Of a stretch of 42,399 bases of DNA, positions 19,982 through 28,054 are shown one piece after another. Every line of letters starts with the position of its first letter. Within the stretch, counting starts at the first letter, position 1. The stretch spans positions 1 through 42,399 of the forward strand of contig CAMDHS010000003.1 of assembly GCA_945898115.1 (NCBI GenBank), given 5' to 3'. The DNA comes from Comamonas sp. lk. Lineage in GTDB: Bacteria; Pseudomonadota; Gammaproteobacteria; Burkholderiales; Burkholderiaceae_C. The position numbers were made by a program, and so were the translations under genes. Under the pieces are notes generated by a model. The model saw only the letters and a list, made by a program, of their open reading frames with translations, made no database searches and was not told where the DNA came from.

Positions 19982-21326
19982 TTTTCACCTCGCCGCTCTC
20001 TTGCACCAGCCACGATTGAATGGCGTTGTTGTGGTAAATCGACCGCGTGCCGCGCACATCGCGCAACTGCTTGTAGGTGGGCTGTACGAAACCGGTCTCG
20101 TCCATGGCACGGCTTTGGATGATGGCGGGCTTGCCGTCCCACACCCAGTCAATATTGAAGCGCGTGAGCGCCTTGGTCAGCACCGGTGTTTGCAGCCGCG
20201 CGGTGCGCCAGTTGCGCCCTCCATCCACCGACACATCAACGCGCGTCACCTTGCCGCGCCCCGACCAGGCCAGGCCTGTGATGTTGTAGAAGCCCTGGTC
20301 CAGCAGCACCTGCCCGCCCGAGGGCGTGGTCACCACGCTCTTGCATTCTTGAATACCGGTGTACTGGCGGTGTTGGCCACCAGGCTGCAGGTCAATGTAG
20401 TGAATGGCTTCGTCTTTGGCGGCATAGGGCTGGTCGCCCACTTCAATGCGGCGCAGGTACTTGACCCAGCTCACACCCTGCACGCCGGGCACGATCAGGC
20501 GCAGCGGGTAGCCCTGCTCCGGGCGCAGCATTTCACCGTTTTGGCCATAGGCCACAAAGACCTCGCCTGACTTGATCAGCTCCATGGGGATGGTGCGCGT
20601 CATGGACGAGCCGTCGGCGCCCTCAGCCAGCACGAATTTTCCGTTCTTCAGATCAGCCCCTGCCAATTCCAGCAAGGTAATGAGCGGCACGCCCGAAAAT
20701 TCGCTGCACGACACCATGCCGTGGGTGTATTGCACCGTGGGCACCGCCACGTTGCCCCAGTCCACCGCCGTGTTGGCGCCGCACTCGATGAAGTGAAAGC
20801 GAGATACCGCAGGCAGGCGCATGATCTCGTCCACGGTAAACACCTTGGACGCCTTAACCATGCCATTGACCATCAGGCGGTGCTTGGAGGGGTCAATGTC
20901 CCACCAGCCCTGGTGGTGCCGCTCAAAATGCAGGCCACTGGGCGTAACAATGCCAAACAGCGACTGCAGTGGCGCAAACGACACCGAGGCCTGCGTGGTC
21001 TGGGTCAGGCCCGGGCTTTGGCGGCGCTGCACATTGGATTCGTATTTGGAAGGCTTGCCATAGCCCTCAGATGCGACGCCCTGGCCCAGGCCCACGCTGT
21101 GCGCGGGAAGCGTCAGGATGTTGGGGTCGCCCCCGTCTACGGGAACGGGGTTGCCTTGGGCAAGCGCCGCAGGCACGGCCGCACCGGCAGCGGCCGCGGC
21201 AAAGGCATTGCGCAAAAAATCGCGGCGCCCGCGCTTGCTCTCAGCCCATACCGTGGCCACATCGCCCCGGCTAAGAAAGTTTTCGGGCGCCTTGATCAAG
21301 CGCCCCGATCCGTACTCATCTTGCAT
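19965..21326 (-). CDS. soxC: SoxC, molybdopterin sulfane dehydrogenase subunit
   Basis: 'LHFERHHQGWWDIDPSKHRLMVNGMVKASKVFTVDEIMRLPAVSRFHFIECGANTAVDWG', 'GVQGVSWVKYLRRIEVGDQPYAAKDEAIHYID'; Tat signal 'GRRDFLRNAFAAAAAG'. Confidence 0.95.
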   Translation of the reverse strand: MQDEYGSGRLIKAPENFLSRGDVATVWAESKRGRRDFLRNAFAAAAAGAAVPAALAQGNPVPVDGGDPNILTLPAHSVGLGQGVASEGYGKPSKYESNVQRRQSPGLTQTTQASVSFAPLQSLFGIVTPSGLHFERHHQGWWDIDPSKHRLMVNGMVKASKVFTVDEIMRLPAVSRFHFIECGANTAVDWGNVAVPTVQYTHGMVSCSEFSGVPLITLLELAGADLKNGKFVLAEGADGSSMTRTIPMELIKSGEVFVAYGQNGEMLRPEQGYPLRLIVPGVQGVSWVKYLRRIEVGDQPYAAKDEAIHYIDLQPGGQHRQYTGIQECKSVVTTPSGGQVLLDQGFYNITGLAWSGRGKVTRVDVSVDGGRNWRTARLQTPVLTKALTRFNIDWVWDGKPAIIQSRAMDETGFVQPTYKQLRDVRGTRSIYHNNAIQSWLVQESGEVKNVQIS

Positions 21327-21480
21327 TACGCATGCTCCTCTGACTGGCATCAACTGACTGGCACCCGCCGCCCGAAATTTTTGCGGCGTGCGGATAGGAC
21401 TTTTAAATTAACATATCAGTTATTGCTAATATACAAAACTTTCTAGTCTCCGGTATCCGGGTATTCCCTCATCCCCTGGC

Positions 21481-21831
21481 CTATTTCAGGCGGTAGTGGT
21501 CGCGGTTCAAAACCGCTGCAACTGAGTTCACGTCTTCGGGAAACAGGCCCAGGTTGAGCTGCATATTGCAGGCCTCCACCATGCCGCGCAAGGCGCCCAA
21601 GGTGCTGATGCGCTCACCGGGTCGGTAAATGGCGCTTCCATCACCTCCGACCTTTTTTTGGTGGCAGGCGTCGCAGCGGTGGTCGGCGATGAGTTGGACA
21701 CCCTGTGCCAGATCGGCGCCCTCATAGAGTTTGGGCACCTGCGCGTAGACCAATTGGACGCCCATTGCAAGCGCGCCCACCAAAGCCAGGAACAGCCTAC
21801 CCCGTACCCCTTGTTTGATTGCGGTTTGCAT
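21481..21831 (-). CDS. Small exported monoheme cytochrome c-like protein, uncharacterised
   Basis: Signal peptide plus 'HRCDACHQKKVGGDGSAIYRPGERISTLGALRGMVEACNMQLNLGLFPEDVNSVAAVLNRDHYRLK'. Upstream Met at 21852 possible. Confidence 0.8.
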   Translation of the reverse strand: MQTAIKQGVRGRLFLALVGALAMGVQLVYAQVPKLYEGADLAQGVQLIADHRCDACHQKKVGGDGSAIYRPGERISTLGALRGMVEACNMQLNLGLFPEDVNSVAAVLNRDHYRLK

Positions 21832-21858
21832 CGCGTCGGCTCTCTTGCGCACGGCGCT

Positions 21859-22167
21859 TTATTTCGCGCCCGCCAGCACCCAGGCGGCCAGCGTCTTGGC
21901 ATCAGCCTCGCTCAGTGCAGCTTGCGCTGGCATGGGTACCGGTCCCCATTTGCCGGAACCGCCGGCCTTAATGCTGGCAGCGAGCGTGGTCTCCGCGTCT
22001 TTCTGGCCGGCATACTTTTTGGCCACCTCTTGGAAGGCCGGCCCGACCACCTTCTTGTCTAAGGCGTGGCAAGCCAGGCAGGCGTTTTTTTGTGCCAGGT
22101 CTTTGCTGGCAAAGGCGGGTTGTGCAAATGCGGCCAAGGCCACTACAGCAATTGAAATCCATCGCAT
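21859..22167 (-). CDS. Small class-I cytochrome c, similar to the SoxD C-terminal domain
   Basis: 'MRWISIAVVALAAFAQPAFASKDLAQKNACLACHALDKKVVGPAFQEVAKKYAG...GGSGKWGPVPMPAQAALSEADAKTLAAWVLAGAK'; near-parallel to SoxD 'NCTACHGVDKKIVGPAFTDIAKKHAD...GGSGVWGAIPMPAQALSEAAAATLATWLANGAVK'. Confidence 0.88.
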   Translation of the reverse strand: MRWISIAVVALAAFAQPAFASKDLAQKNACLACHALDKKVVGPAFQEVAKKYAGQKDAETTLAASIKAGGSGKWGPVPMPAQAALSEADAKTLAAWVLAGAK

Positions 22168-22259
22168 GGGTCTGTCTCCTGTCTCGTTGTAATACATAAA
22201 CGCCTGCGAATATAAAAAGCAATATTTTCGCCAAGCTTACAAGCGCGCCGCTCCAATTT

Positions 22260-22811
22260 TTATGATCCTTGTCGCAGAATCGCCGCGCGCGCAGTACGAA
22301 TCCGCTCATCCAGGTAAGCGCCGTAGTAGTCTGGGATAGACGCGCCACGCAGCCGCTCGGCAACTTCTACGCCACCGGCCCCAAAGAACAGCACCGCAGG
22401 GGCCAGGCGCACGCCCCAGGCGCGCACCAGCGCGTCGTGGGTGGTGTTGGCGCCCTGAAAATCCTGCACCGGCGCGATGCTGCGCATGTCGATTTGCACC
22501 ACCGCCAGGCCCTCGCGCTGCCGCATCGGAACCAGGTAATTACCGCGCACGACCTTGCAAAAAGCACATCCCTCCAAGCTAACCATCACCACCAGCGCTT
22601 GCCCCGTGCCCAAGGCTGCGGCCAGACTTTGCGCCAGTGACTGGGGCGCTGGCAAGGTCGGTGTTACGTCAGCGCGGGCCAGCGCGGGTGCCAGCACCGT
22701 GCCTGCGCCGACCACCAAAGCGCACAGCAGCTGCCTGCGCTCCGGGAGTGGCACTTGGTCAGGATACGACGAAGGGAAGGGGCAGGCCGTCAACGGGAGT
22801 GTGCGAAACAT
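22260..22811 (-). CDS. Exported thioredoxin-fold protein (SoxW-like)
   Basis: N-terminal signal region 'RRQLLCALVVGAGTVLAPALARA' and 'ALVVMVSLEGCAFCKVVRGNYLVPM' CxxC motif; first gene of the sox operon. Exact start uncertain. Confidence 0.7.
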   Translation of the reverse strand: MFRTLPLTACPFPSSYPDQVPLPERRQLLCALVVGAGTVLAPALARADVTPTLPAPQSLAQSLAAALGTGQALVVMVSLEGCAFCKVVRGNYLVPMRQREGLAVVQIDMRSIAPVQDFQGANTTHDALVRAWGVRLAPAVLFFGAGGVEVAERLRGASIPDYYGAYLDERIRTARAAILRQGS

Positions 22812-22884
22812 GGGGCGCTAGGTCTTGGTTGGAGTTCATCTATTGCATTAATATAAGCGAGTTCTGATTTAAATATGGGGTTGT

Positions 22885-23976
22885 ATGAATCTTGCCACTC
22901 TTTTGGAGCGCTTTGGCGAGCCCGCGGTGCTAGGCAGCGGCGGCTTGCTGGTGGGTCTGCTGTTCGGCTTTTTTGCCCAGCGTTCCCGCTTTTGCCTGCG
23001 CGCAGCGGTGGTGGAGTTTTGGCGTGGCCAGCCCGGCGAGAAGCTGGCGGTGTGGTTGCTGGCTTTTTCCAGCGCGGTGGTGGGTGTGCAGCTGCTTATT
23101 TTGGCGGGTGCGCTGGACGTGGGCACTGCACGCCAACTCGCCGCGCGCGGCAGCATTTCCGGCGCGCTGCTGGGGGGACTGCTGTTTGGCGTGGGCATGG
23201 TCATGACGCGCGGCTGCGCCAGCCGCCTGCTGATTTTGTCGGCCAACGGCAACTTGCGCGCCCTGCTCTCGGGCCTGGTGTTTGCGGTGGCGGCGCAGGC
23301 CTCGCTCTCGGGGGCGCTGGCACCCGCGCGCAACGCCTTGGCCCAGTGGTGGACCGTGGACGGTGGCGCTAGCCGCGACCTGTTGGCGATCACGGGAATC
23401 GGCCACAACGGCGGCTTGGCCGTGGGCCTGGTCTGGCTGGCAGCAGCGCTGTACTTTGCCTCGCGCGCGGGCCCAAGTGTCTGGAAGTGGGTAGGCGGCC
23501 TGGGCACGGGCCTGATGGTGGCCGCAGGGTGGTGGTTTACCTACGCCGTGTCGACCAGTACCTTTGAGCTGGTGCAGGTGCAGGGTCTGACCTTCAGCGG
23601 CCCGTCGGCCGAATGGTTGATGCGGGTATTGGCCACGCCTTCGCCGGTGGTAGGGTTTGATTTTGGGCTTTTGCCTGGCGTGTTTTTGGGCTCTTTGCTC
23701 GGCGCCTTGGTGGGGCGCGAGTGGAAGATCGAGGGCTTCAAGGACGGCTACAGCATGGGCCGCTACATTGCCGGGGCGGTGTTGATGGGCTTTGGCTCCA
23801 TGCTCGCCGGTGGCTGCGCCGTGGGCGCGGGCATGACGGGCGGCGCGGTGTTTGCGCTGACCGCTTGGCTCACGCTGCTGGGCATGTGGGCTGGCGCTGG
23901 GCTGACCGACCGGCTGCTCGATGGCCGCGCGCCAGCTGCCGCAGCCCATATCCCACCGGTGACCATGGCCCCCTAG
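22885..23976 (+). CDS. YeeE/YedE-family transporter (SoxT/TsuA-like)
   Basis: 'GEPAVLGSGGLLVGLLFGFFAQRSRFCLRAAVVEFWRG', 'LLFGVGMVMTRGCASRLLILSANGNLRALLSGLVFAV', 'GFGSMLAGGCAVGAGMTGGAVFALTAWLTLLGMWAGA' conserved Cys/Gly motifs. Confidence 0.88.
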   Translation: MNLATLLERFGEPAVLGSGGLLVGLLFGFFAQRSRFCLRAAVVEFWRGQPGEKLAVWLLAFSSAVVGVQLLILAGALDVGTARQLAARGSISGALLGGLLFGVGMVMTRGCASRLLILSANGNLRALLSGLVFAVAAQASLSGALAPARNALAQWWTVDGGASRDLLAITGIGHNGGLAVGLVWLAAALYFASRAGPSVWKWVGGLGTGLMVAAGWWFTYAVSTSTFELVQVQGLTFSGPSAEWLMRVLATPSPVVGFDFGLLPGVFLGSLLGALVGREWKIEGFKDGYSMGRYIAGAVLMGFGSMLAGGCAVGAGMTGGAVFALTAWLTLLGMWAGAGLTDRLLDGRAPAAAAHIPPVTMAP

Positions 23977-23979
23977 CCC

Positions 23980-24008
23980 GGGGTGCGGCGGGGCCACCCA
24001 GGCACCCC
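23980..24008. terminator. Candidate bidirectional terminator hairpin GGGGTGC-N15-GCACCCC
   Basis: 7-bp perfect dyad in the short gap between convergent genes. Confidence 0.35.
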
Positions 24009-24028
24009 AATCGGCCAGATCTGCGCCG

Positions 24029-24628
24029 CTATTTACCGCTCAGGTATTCGGCTACTGCCGCCATTTCTAAGAGCGTCATGCGGCTGACGATGGCGTGCAT
24101 CACGGCGTTGTCATTGGTGCGTTCGCGGTTGCCAAAGCTTTTGAGCTGGCCCTCGATGTACGAGGAATACTGCCCGGCCAAGCGCGGCAATTGCGACGTG
24201 CCCAAGCCCTCTTTGCCATGGCAACTGGCGCAGGCAGGCACAGCGCTGTACTTGTTGCCCGTGTGAAAGATGTAGCGGCCCACGGCGGCAAGTTCGCTGT
24301 CTTTGGCGGGTTCGGCGGGCACTGCTATTTTTTCAAAATACTTGCCCAGCGCCACCATTTCGTCCGGCTTGAGCTTGGCGGCCATGTCTGCCATGGCCGT
24401 GCTTTTGCGTTTGCCTGATTTGAAGTGGTCCAGCTGCCTGGCCGTGTATTCCCAATGCTGGCCGGCCAAGCGCGGGAACACCTCGCTGGACGATTCGCCC
24501 TCCATGCCGTGGCACAAAAAACACACCCCGGCGACGATCTTTTTGGCCCGTGCCTCATCGGCCTGGCCCCAAGCGGCGCCTGCCACAAAGCAGGCCGCCA
24601 GCAGCCACGTTTTTCTGAGCGCTCCCAT
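24029..24628 (-). CDS. Diheme cytochrome c4-like protein
   Basis: Two CxxCH: 'CFLCHGMEGESSSEVFPRLAGQHWEYTARQLDHFKSGKR' and 'CASCHGKEGLGTSQLPRLAGQYSSYIEGQLKSFGNRER'. Confidence 0.88.
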   Translation of the reverse strand: MGALRKTWLLAACFVAGAAWGQADEARAKKIVAGVCFLCHGMEGESSSEVFPRLAGQHWEYTARQLDHFKSGKRKSTAMADMAAKLKPDEMVALGKYFEKIAVPAEPAKDSELAAVGRYIFHTGNKYSAVPACASCHGKEGLGTSQLPRLAGQYSSYIEGQLKSFGNRERTNDNAVMHAIVSRMTLLEMAAVAEYLSGK

Positions 24629-24631
24629 GCC

Positions 24632-25915
24632 TTAAGCCAGCGTGTCGGCCCAGATGTTGCGCGCCCATGCCAGGGCGTAGCGGCCCTCAAGCTCGTTGGC
24701 ACCACTCGATACGCCACCCGAACCGGCCACCGTCAGCATGGTTTTCTTTTCTGCGTCGTAGCGGTGGACGCTGGCCACGTGCACCACGTCTTCCTCGCTG
24801 ACAAAGCTGTAGCAGGTGTTGTTGTAGATGGGCATGTTGTTGGGCTCTTGGCCCGTGAGCAGCGCCACCACGGCAGCGGCGCAGGTTTTGCCGTGCTGGT
24901 TGGCCATGTGGCCTGATTTAGGCATGGCCGGCGCGATCTGGATGGAGTCACCCAAGATGTGAATATTCTTGGCCGCCTTGGACTCAAAGGTCAGAAAGTC
25001 AACATCGCACCAGCGCTTGTTGGCCGTGGCCAGTCCGGTCTTGACCGCGATCTCGCCAGCCCGCATCGCGGGAATGACATTGAGCACCTGGGCCTGCACG
25101 TCGTCATTGAACTCGAACTTCAGCGTGTTGGTTTGGGCGTCAACGTCTGCGACCGCGTGTTTGGGGCGGTATTCAACGATGCCTTTGTAGCGCTCGGCCC
25201 AGGCCTTTTTGAACAGCGGGCCCTTGGACGTCACGTCGTCGTTGGCATCGAGCACCAGCACCTTGCTCTTGGGTTTGGCCTTGCTGAAATAGTTGGCAAT
25301 CTGGCAGACACGCTCATACGGCCCGGGCGGGCAGCGGTAAGGCGCCAGGGGAATGGCCAGGGCATAAACACCGCCATCAGGCATGGCTTCGAGCTGCTTG
25401 CGCAGGGCCACGGTTTGGGCGCCAGCCTTCCAGGCGTGCAGCACCTTGTCTTTGGCGGCTGTGCTGGCCATGCCGGGCAGGGTTTCCCACATGAAGTCAA
25501 CGCCGGGCGAGAGCACCAGGCGGTCATAGGGCAGCTCGGCGCCGCTGGCAAGCCGCACCAAGCGCTTTTCCGGATCAATCGAAGTGACCATGTCGCGCAC
25601 CATTTGCACGCCGTGGCGCTTGCCCAGGTTGTCATAGGGCGTGGTGATGTCGGCCATGGTCTTGACGCCGCCCAACACCAGATTGGAAATGGGGCAGGAA
25701 ATAAAGGTCGGGTTGGGCTCTACCAGCGTGACCGAAATTCCGTAGTCAGACCACATGCGGATGTACTTGGCCGCCGTGGCGCCGCCGTAGCCCCCGCCAA
25801 TGACCACCACCTTGGGCCCTCTGCCGCCGCCAGTGCTGGCGCAACCGCCCAAGAGGCCCGAAGAAGCAACTGCCGCACCGACGCTGGCTGTCTGTATGAG
25901 TTGACGACGATCCAT
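24632..25915 (-). CDS. fccB: Flavocytochrome c sulfide dehydrogenase flavoprotein subunit (FccB/SoxF)
   Basis: Tat signal 'MDRRQLIQTASVGAAVASSGLLGGCAS'; FAD motif 'KVVVIGGGYGGATAAKYIRMWSDYGISVTLVEPNPTFISCPISNLVLGG', 'RCPPGPYERVCQIANYF'. Confidence 0.9.
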   Translation of the reverse strand: MDRRQLIQTASVGAAVASSGLLGGCASTGGGRGPKVVVIGGGYGGATAAKYIRMWSDYGISVTLVEPNPTFISCPISNLVLGGVKTMADITTPYDNLGKRHGVQMVRDMVTSIDPEKRLVRLASGAELPYDRLVLSPGVDFMWETLPGMASTAAKDKVLHAWKAGAQTVALRKQLEAMPDGGVYALAIPLAPYRCPPGPYERVCQIANYFSKAKPKSKVLVLDANDDVTSKGPLFKKAWAERYKGIVEYRPKHAVADVDAQTNTLKFEFNDDVQAQVLNVIPAMRAGEIAVKTGLATANKRWCDVDFLTFESKAAKNIHILGDSIQIAPAMPKSGHMANQHGKTCAAAVVALLTGQEPNNMPIYNNTCYSFVSEEDVVHVASVHRYDAEKKTMLTVAGSGGVSSGANELEGRYALAWARNIWADTLA

Positions 25916-25925
25916 GGGGAGCTCC

Positions 25926-26234
25926 TTATTTTTTGAGGGCAGCAAAGTAGCCTGCGAGTTGGTCGAGTTGTTCGTCGGTGTAGCCCTTGGACAGCTGGTG
26001 CATCAAGGTGGCTGGCTTTTTGCCAGTCTTAAAGTCCAGCATTTTTTTGAGCAATTCGTCTTTGGGTTTTCCCGCCAGAGATTCCATGCCGGGTTCGGCA
26101 ATGCCCTGGGTTCCGTGGCAGGCCGAGCAAGAAGCCGCCAGGCTGCGAACCTGGTTCGCTGGTGTCTGCGCCGCTGCGGCGCCGCTCGCAAGTGCAATGG
26201 CCAGGGCGGCCAGGCAATGGGTGATTTGCTTCAT
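25926..26234 (-). CDS. fccA: Monoheme cytochrome c subunit of flavocytochrome c (FccA-like)
   Basis: 'MKQITHCLAALAIALASGAAAAQTPANQVRSLAASCSACHGTQGIAEPGMESLAGKPKDELLKKMLDFKTGKKPATLMHQLSKGYTDEQLDQLAGYFAALKK'; immediately upstream of fccB. Confidence 0.88.
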   Translation of the reverse strand: MKQITHCLAALAIALASGAAAAQTPANQVRSLAASCSACHGTQGIAEPGMESLAGKPKDELLKKMLDFKTGKKPATLMHQLSKGYTDEQLDQLAGYFAALKK

Positions 26235-26331
26235 GGGTGCTTCCTCAGTGTGGCGCAGCGCCGCAATGGGTCGCGCCTTGCCTTCGAACAATAAAATCCG
26301 TGGATACTTATATTGTGAATAATACGGTGGT

Positions 26332-26345
26332 CCGGGCGCTCCCGG
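26332..26345 (-). terminator. Small GC hairpin CCGGG-CGCT-CCCGG between the soxR-like gene and fccA
   Basis: Perfect 5-bp stem, 4-nt loop, just downstream of the regulator stop. Confidence 0.3.
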
Positions 26346-26365
26346 GTACCGTACAAACCCGCAGA

Positions 26366-26701
26366 CTAGGGCGAAACCCAGTCCACGGTGTCGAGCTGCA
26401 CCTGGTAGCACACCGCCTTGCACACGGTGACGATTTGCGAATTGGCGATGCGGTAGTAAATCTGCACACCGTCGCGCCGCTTGGCCAACACACCCGCCTT
26501 GTACAAGGTGTTGAGATGTTGTGACATATTGGGCTGGGTGGTGCTGATCTTGCTCAGCAGGTAGTTGACGTTTTGCTCGCCTTCGCACAGGCAGCTGATG
26601 ATTTTCAAGCGCATGGGGGCCGACAACACCCGAAACAGCTCGGCTGCGTGGTCAAACACGTGCTCGGGCTTGTCAAGTTCTGATGCGGGTTGCAAAGGCA
26701 T
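26366..26701 (-). CDS. soxR: ArsR-family regulator of the SoxR/BigR/SqrR type
   Basis: 'ELFRVLSAPMRLKIISCLCEGEQNVNYLLSKISTTQPNMSQHLNTLYKAGVLAKRRDGVQIYYRI', 'VTVCKAVCYQ'. Heads the fccAB unit; an upstream Met at 26752 is possible. Confidence 0.8.
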   Translation of the reverse strand: MPLQPASELDKPEHVFDHAAELFRVLSAPMRLKIISCLCEGEQNVNYLLSKISTTQPNMSQHLNTLYKAGVLAKRRDGVQIYYRIANSQIVTVCKAVCYQVQLDTVDWVSP

Positions 26702-26851
26702 GCGCGTGGCCGTGGAGTGAGGTAGATCAAAAAATACGCCGATGACTGACACACCGGACCGTATAACTGGGGAGTGTACCGGAGCGTCTGCTCTGGTCGC
26801 CTTGCCCCGCTGGGTTTGGCGACGGGTGTAGCGACCGGTACTGCGGGGAAT

Positions 26852-27901
26852 TCAAAATGCTAATTTTTCTGCCTCCAAGTACGCAAGACTGACGTATTTG
26901 CCAATGTTGCCATCAAAGCCCTGCATGGTGGTGGCGCGTCGGGCCACGCGCCGATCGGCCAGCACCGCCGCTTTGGCCGTCGATTCCGGGGCACCCGCCT
27001 GAACCGCTTTGAGACAGGGCTCCCAGATTCCCGCCATAAATTCGCCATAGGTTTGCAGCAGATCGGTCGAGCCCTCGCCGTGGCCCGGCACCCAGAGCTG
27101 CGCCCCGGCGCTCGTGCGCAGGGCCTGGTAGTACTTGAAAGTGCCCTCGTAAGAGCCGTCATCCAGGTTGGCAATGCGGTTGGCCATGGCGATGTCGCCC
27201 ACGGCTGTCAACCGGTCTTGTACCACTTGCACACACAAGTCCGAAGGCGTGTGGCAGGTACCGTAGTGGTGCATGACCAGGCTGACATCGCCAAAATTCA
27301 GAACCTGGCCGTTGTGCACTGTCTGGTTGGGAGCCACTACCTGGGTGCCCAGCGTGGCCTGGTTGGTCCAGCGCTCCATCAGGCTGCGCCACAAATTGCC
27401 CTCGGCGCCCTGGATTTTTTCGCGGGTGCCCGTCAAAGCGTAAATCGGCAGCTGCGGCCCGTAATGCGCCGCAAACGCGTGGTTGCCCAGCCAGTGGTCG
27501 CCATGGTAGTGGCTGTTAAACACCGCAATCACGGGCAGCGGCGTGACCTTGCGGATCATTCGGATCGCCATCTGGCCAATCTGCAAGGAGCCGCCAGAAT
27601 CAATCACCACCACGCCAGCCGAAGTCACCACAAACAGCACATTGGCCATCATTCCCTGGTTTTGCGGAGTCGGAAAACCATCTTGCGCAAACACCATCCA
27701 GACATGGGGCGACAGTTGGCGCGCCGGAATGTCCCGCACCGGCGGGCCTTCGATGAAATCACCAAGTTGCTGCGCCCAACCGGTTGGCCCCACCAGCGCG
27801 GCCACGCCTAGCGCCGCTGCGCCACCCCCGGCGGCCAGGCGAAGCCAGCGGCGCCTTTGCAAAGACGCGGGGCTCAAGGAAAACGGTTGTGTGGATGCCA
27901 A
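26852..27901 (-). CDS. soxH: SoxH-like metallo-beta-lactamase-fold protein
   Basis: 'VVIDSGGSLQIGQMAIRMIRKVTPLPVIAVFNSHYHGDHWLGNHAFAAHYG' (HxHxDH), 'HHYGTCHTPSDLCVQ', 'WVPGHGEGST'; Tat-like N-terminus, located next to the sox genes. Confidence 0.82.
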   Translation of the reverse strand: MASTQPFSLSPASLQRRRWLRLAAGGGAAALGVAALVGPTGWAQQLGDFIEGPPVRDIPARQLSPHVWMVFAQDGFPTPQNQGMMANVLFVVTSAGVVVIDSGGSLQIGQMAIRMIRKVTPLPVIAVFNSHYHGDHWLGNHAFAAHYGPQLPIYALTGTREKIQGAEGNLWRSLMERWTNQATLGTQVVAPNQTVHNGQVLNFGDVSLVMHHYGTCHTPSDLCVQVVQDRLTAVGDIAMANRIANLDDGSYEGTFKYYQALRTSAGAQLWVPGHGEGSTDLLQTYGEFMAGIWEPCLKAVQAGAPESTAKAAVLADRRVARRATTMQGFDGNIGKYVSLAYLEAEKLAF

Positions 27902-28054
27902 GGCGTCACCTGCATATTTATAAGTAGATGGCGATATTACGGTGGCGTCTTGCAGATGTAAAGCGCCAGCCTAGTCAACGACCCAGGGCGAGCGCCCCCA
28001 TGCGCAAGCCTGCTGCGCCGGGACAAAGCGCTTCAAGCGCCAAAGCTTAAGGTG

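Noticed and set aside
24959-25936. 325-aa + strand ORF antisense to fccB
   Set aside because: Shadow frame over a clear FccB coding sequence.
28028-28040. Short palindrome GCGCTTCAAGCGC between soxH and the DsrE-like gene
   Set aside because: Short, isolated and of a type common in GC-rich intergenic DNA; could be a weak terminator but is not supportable.
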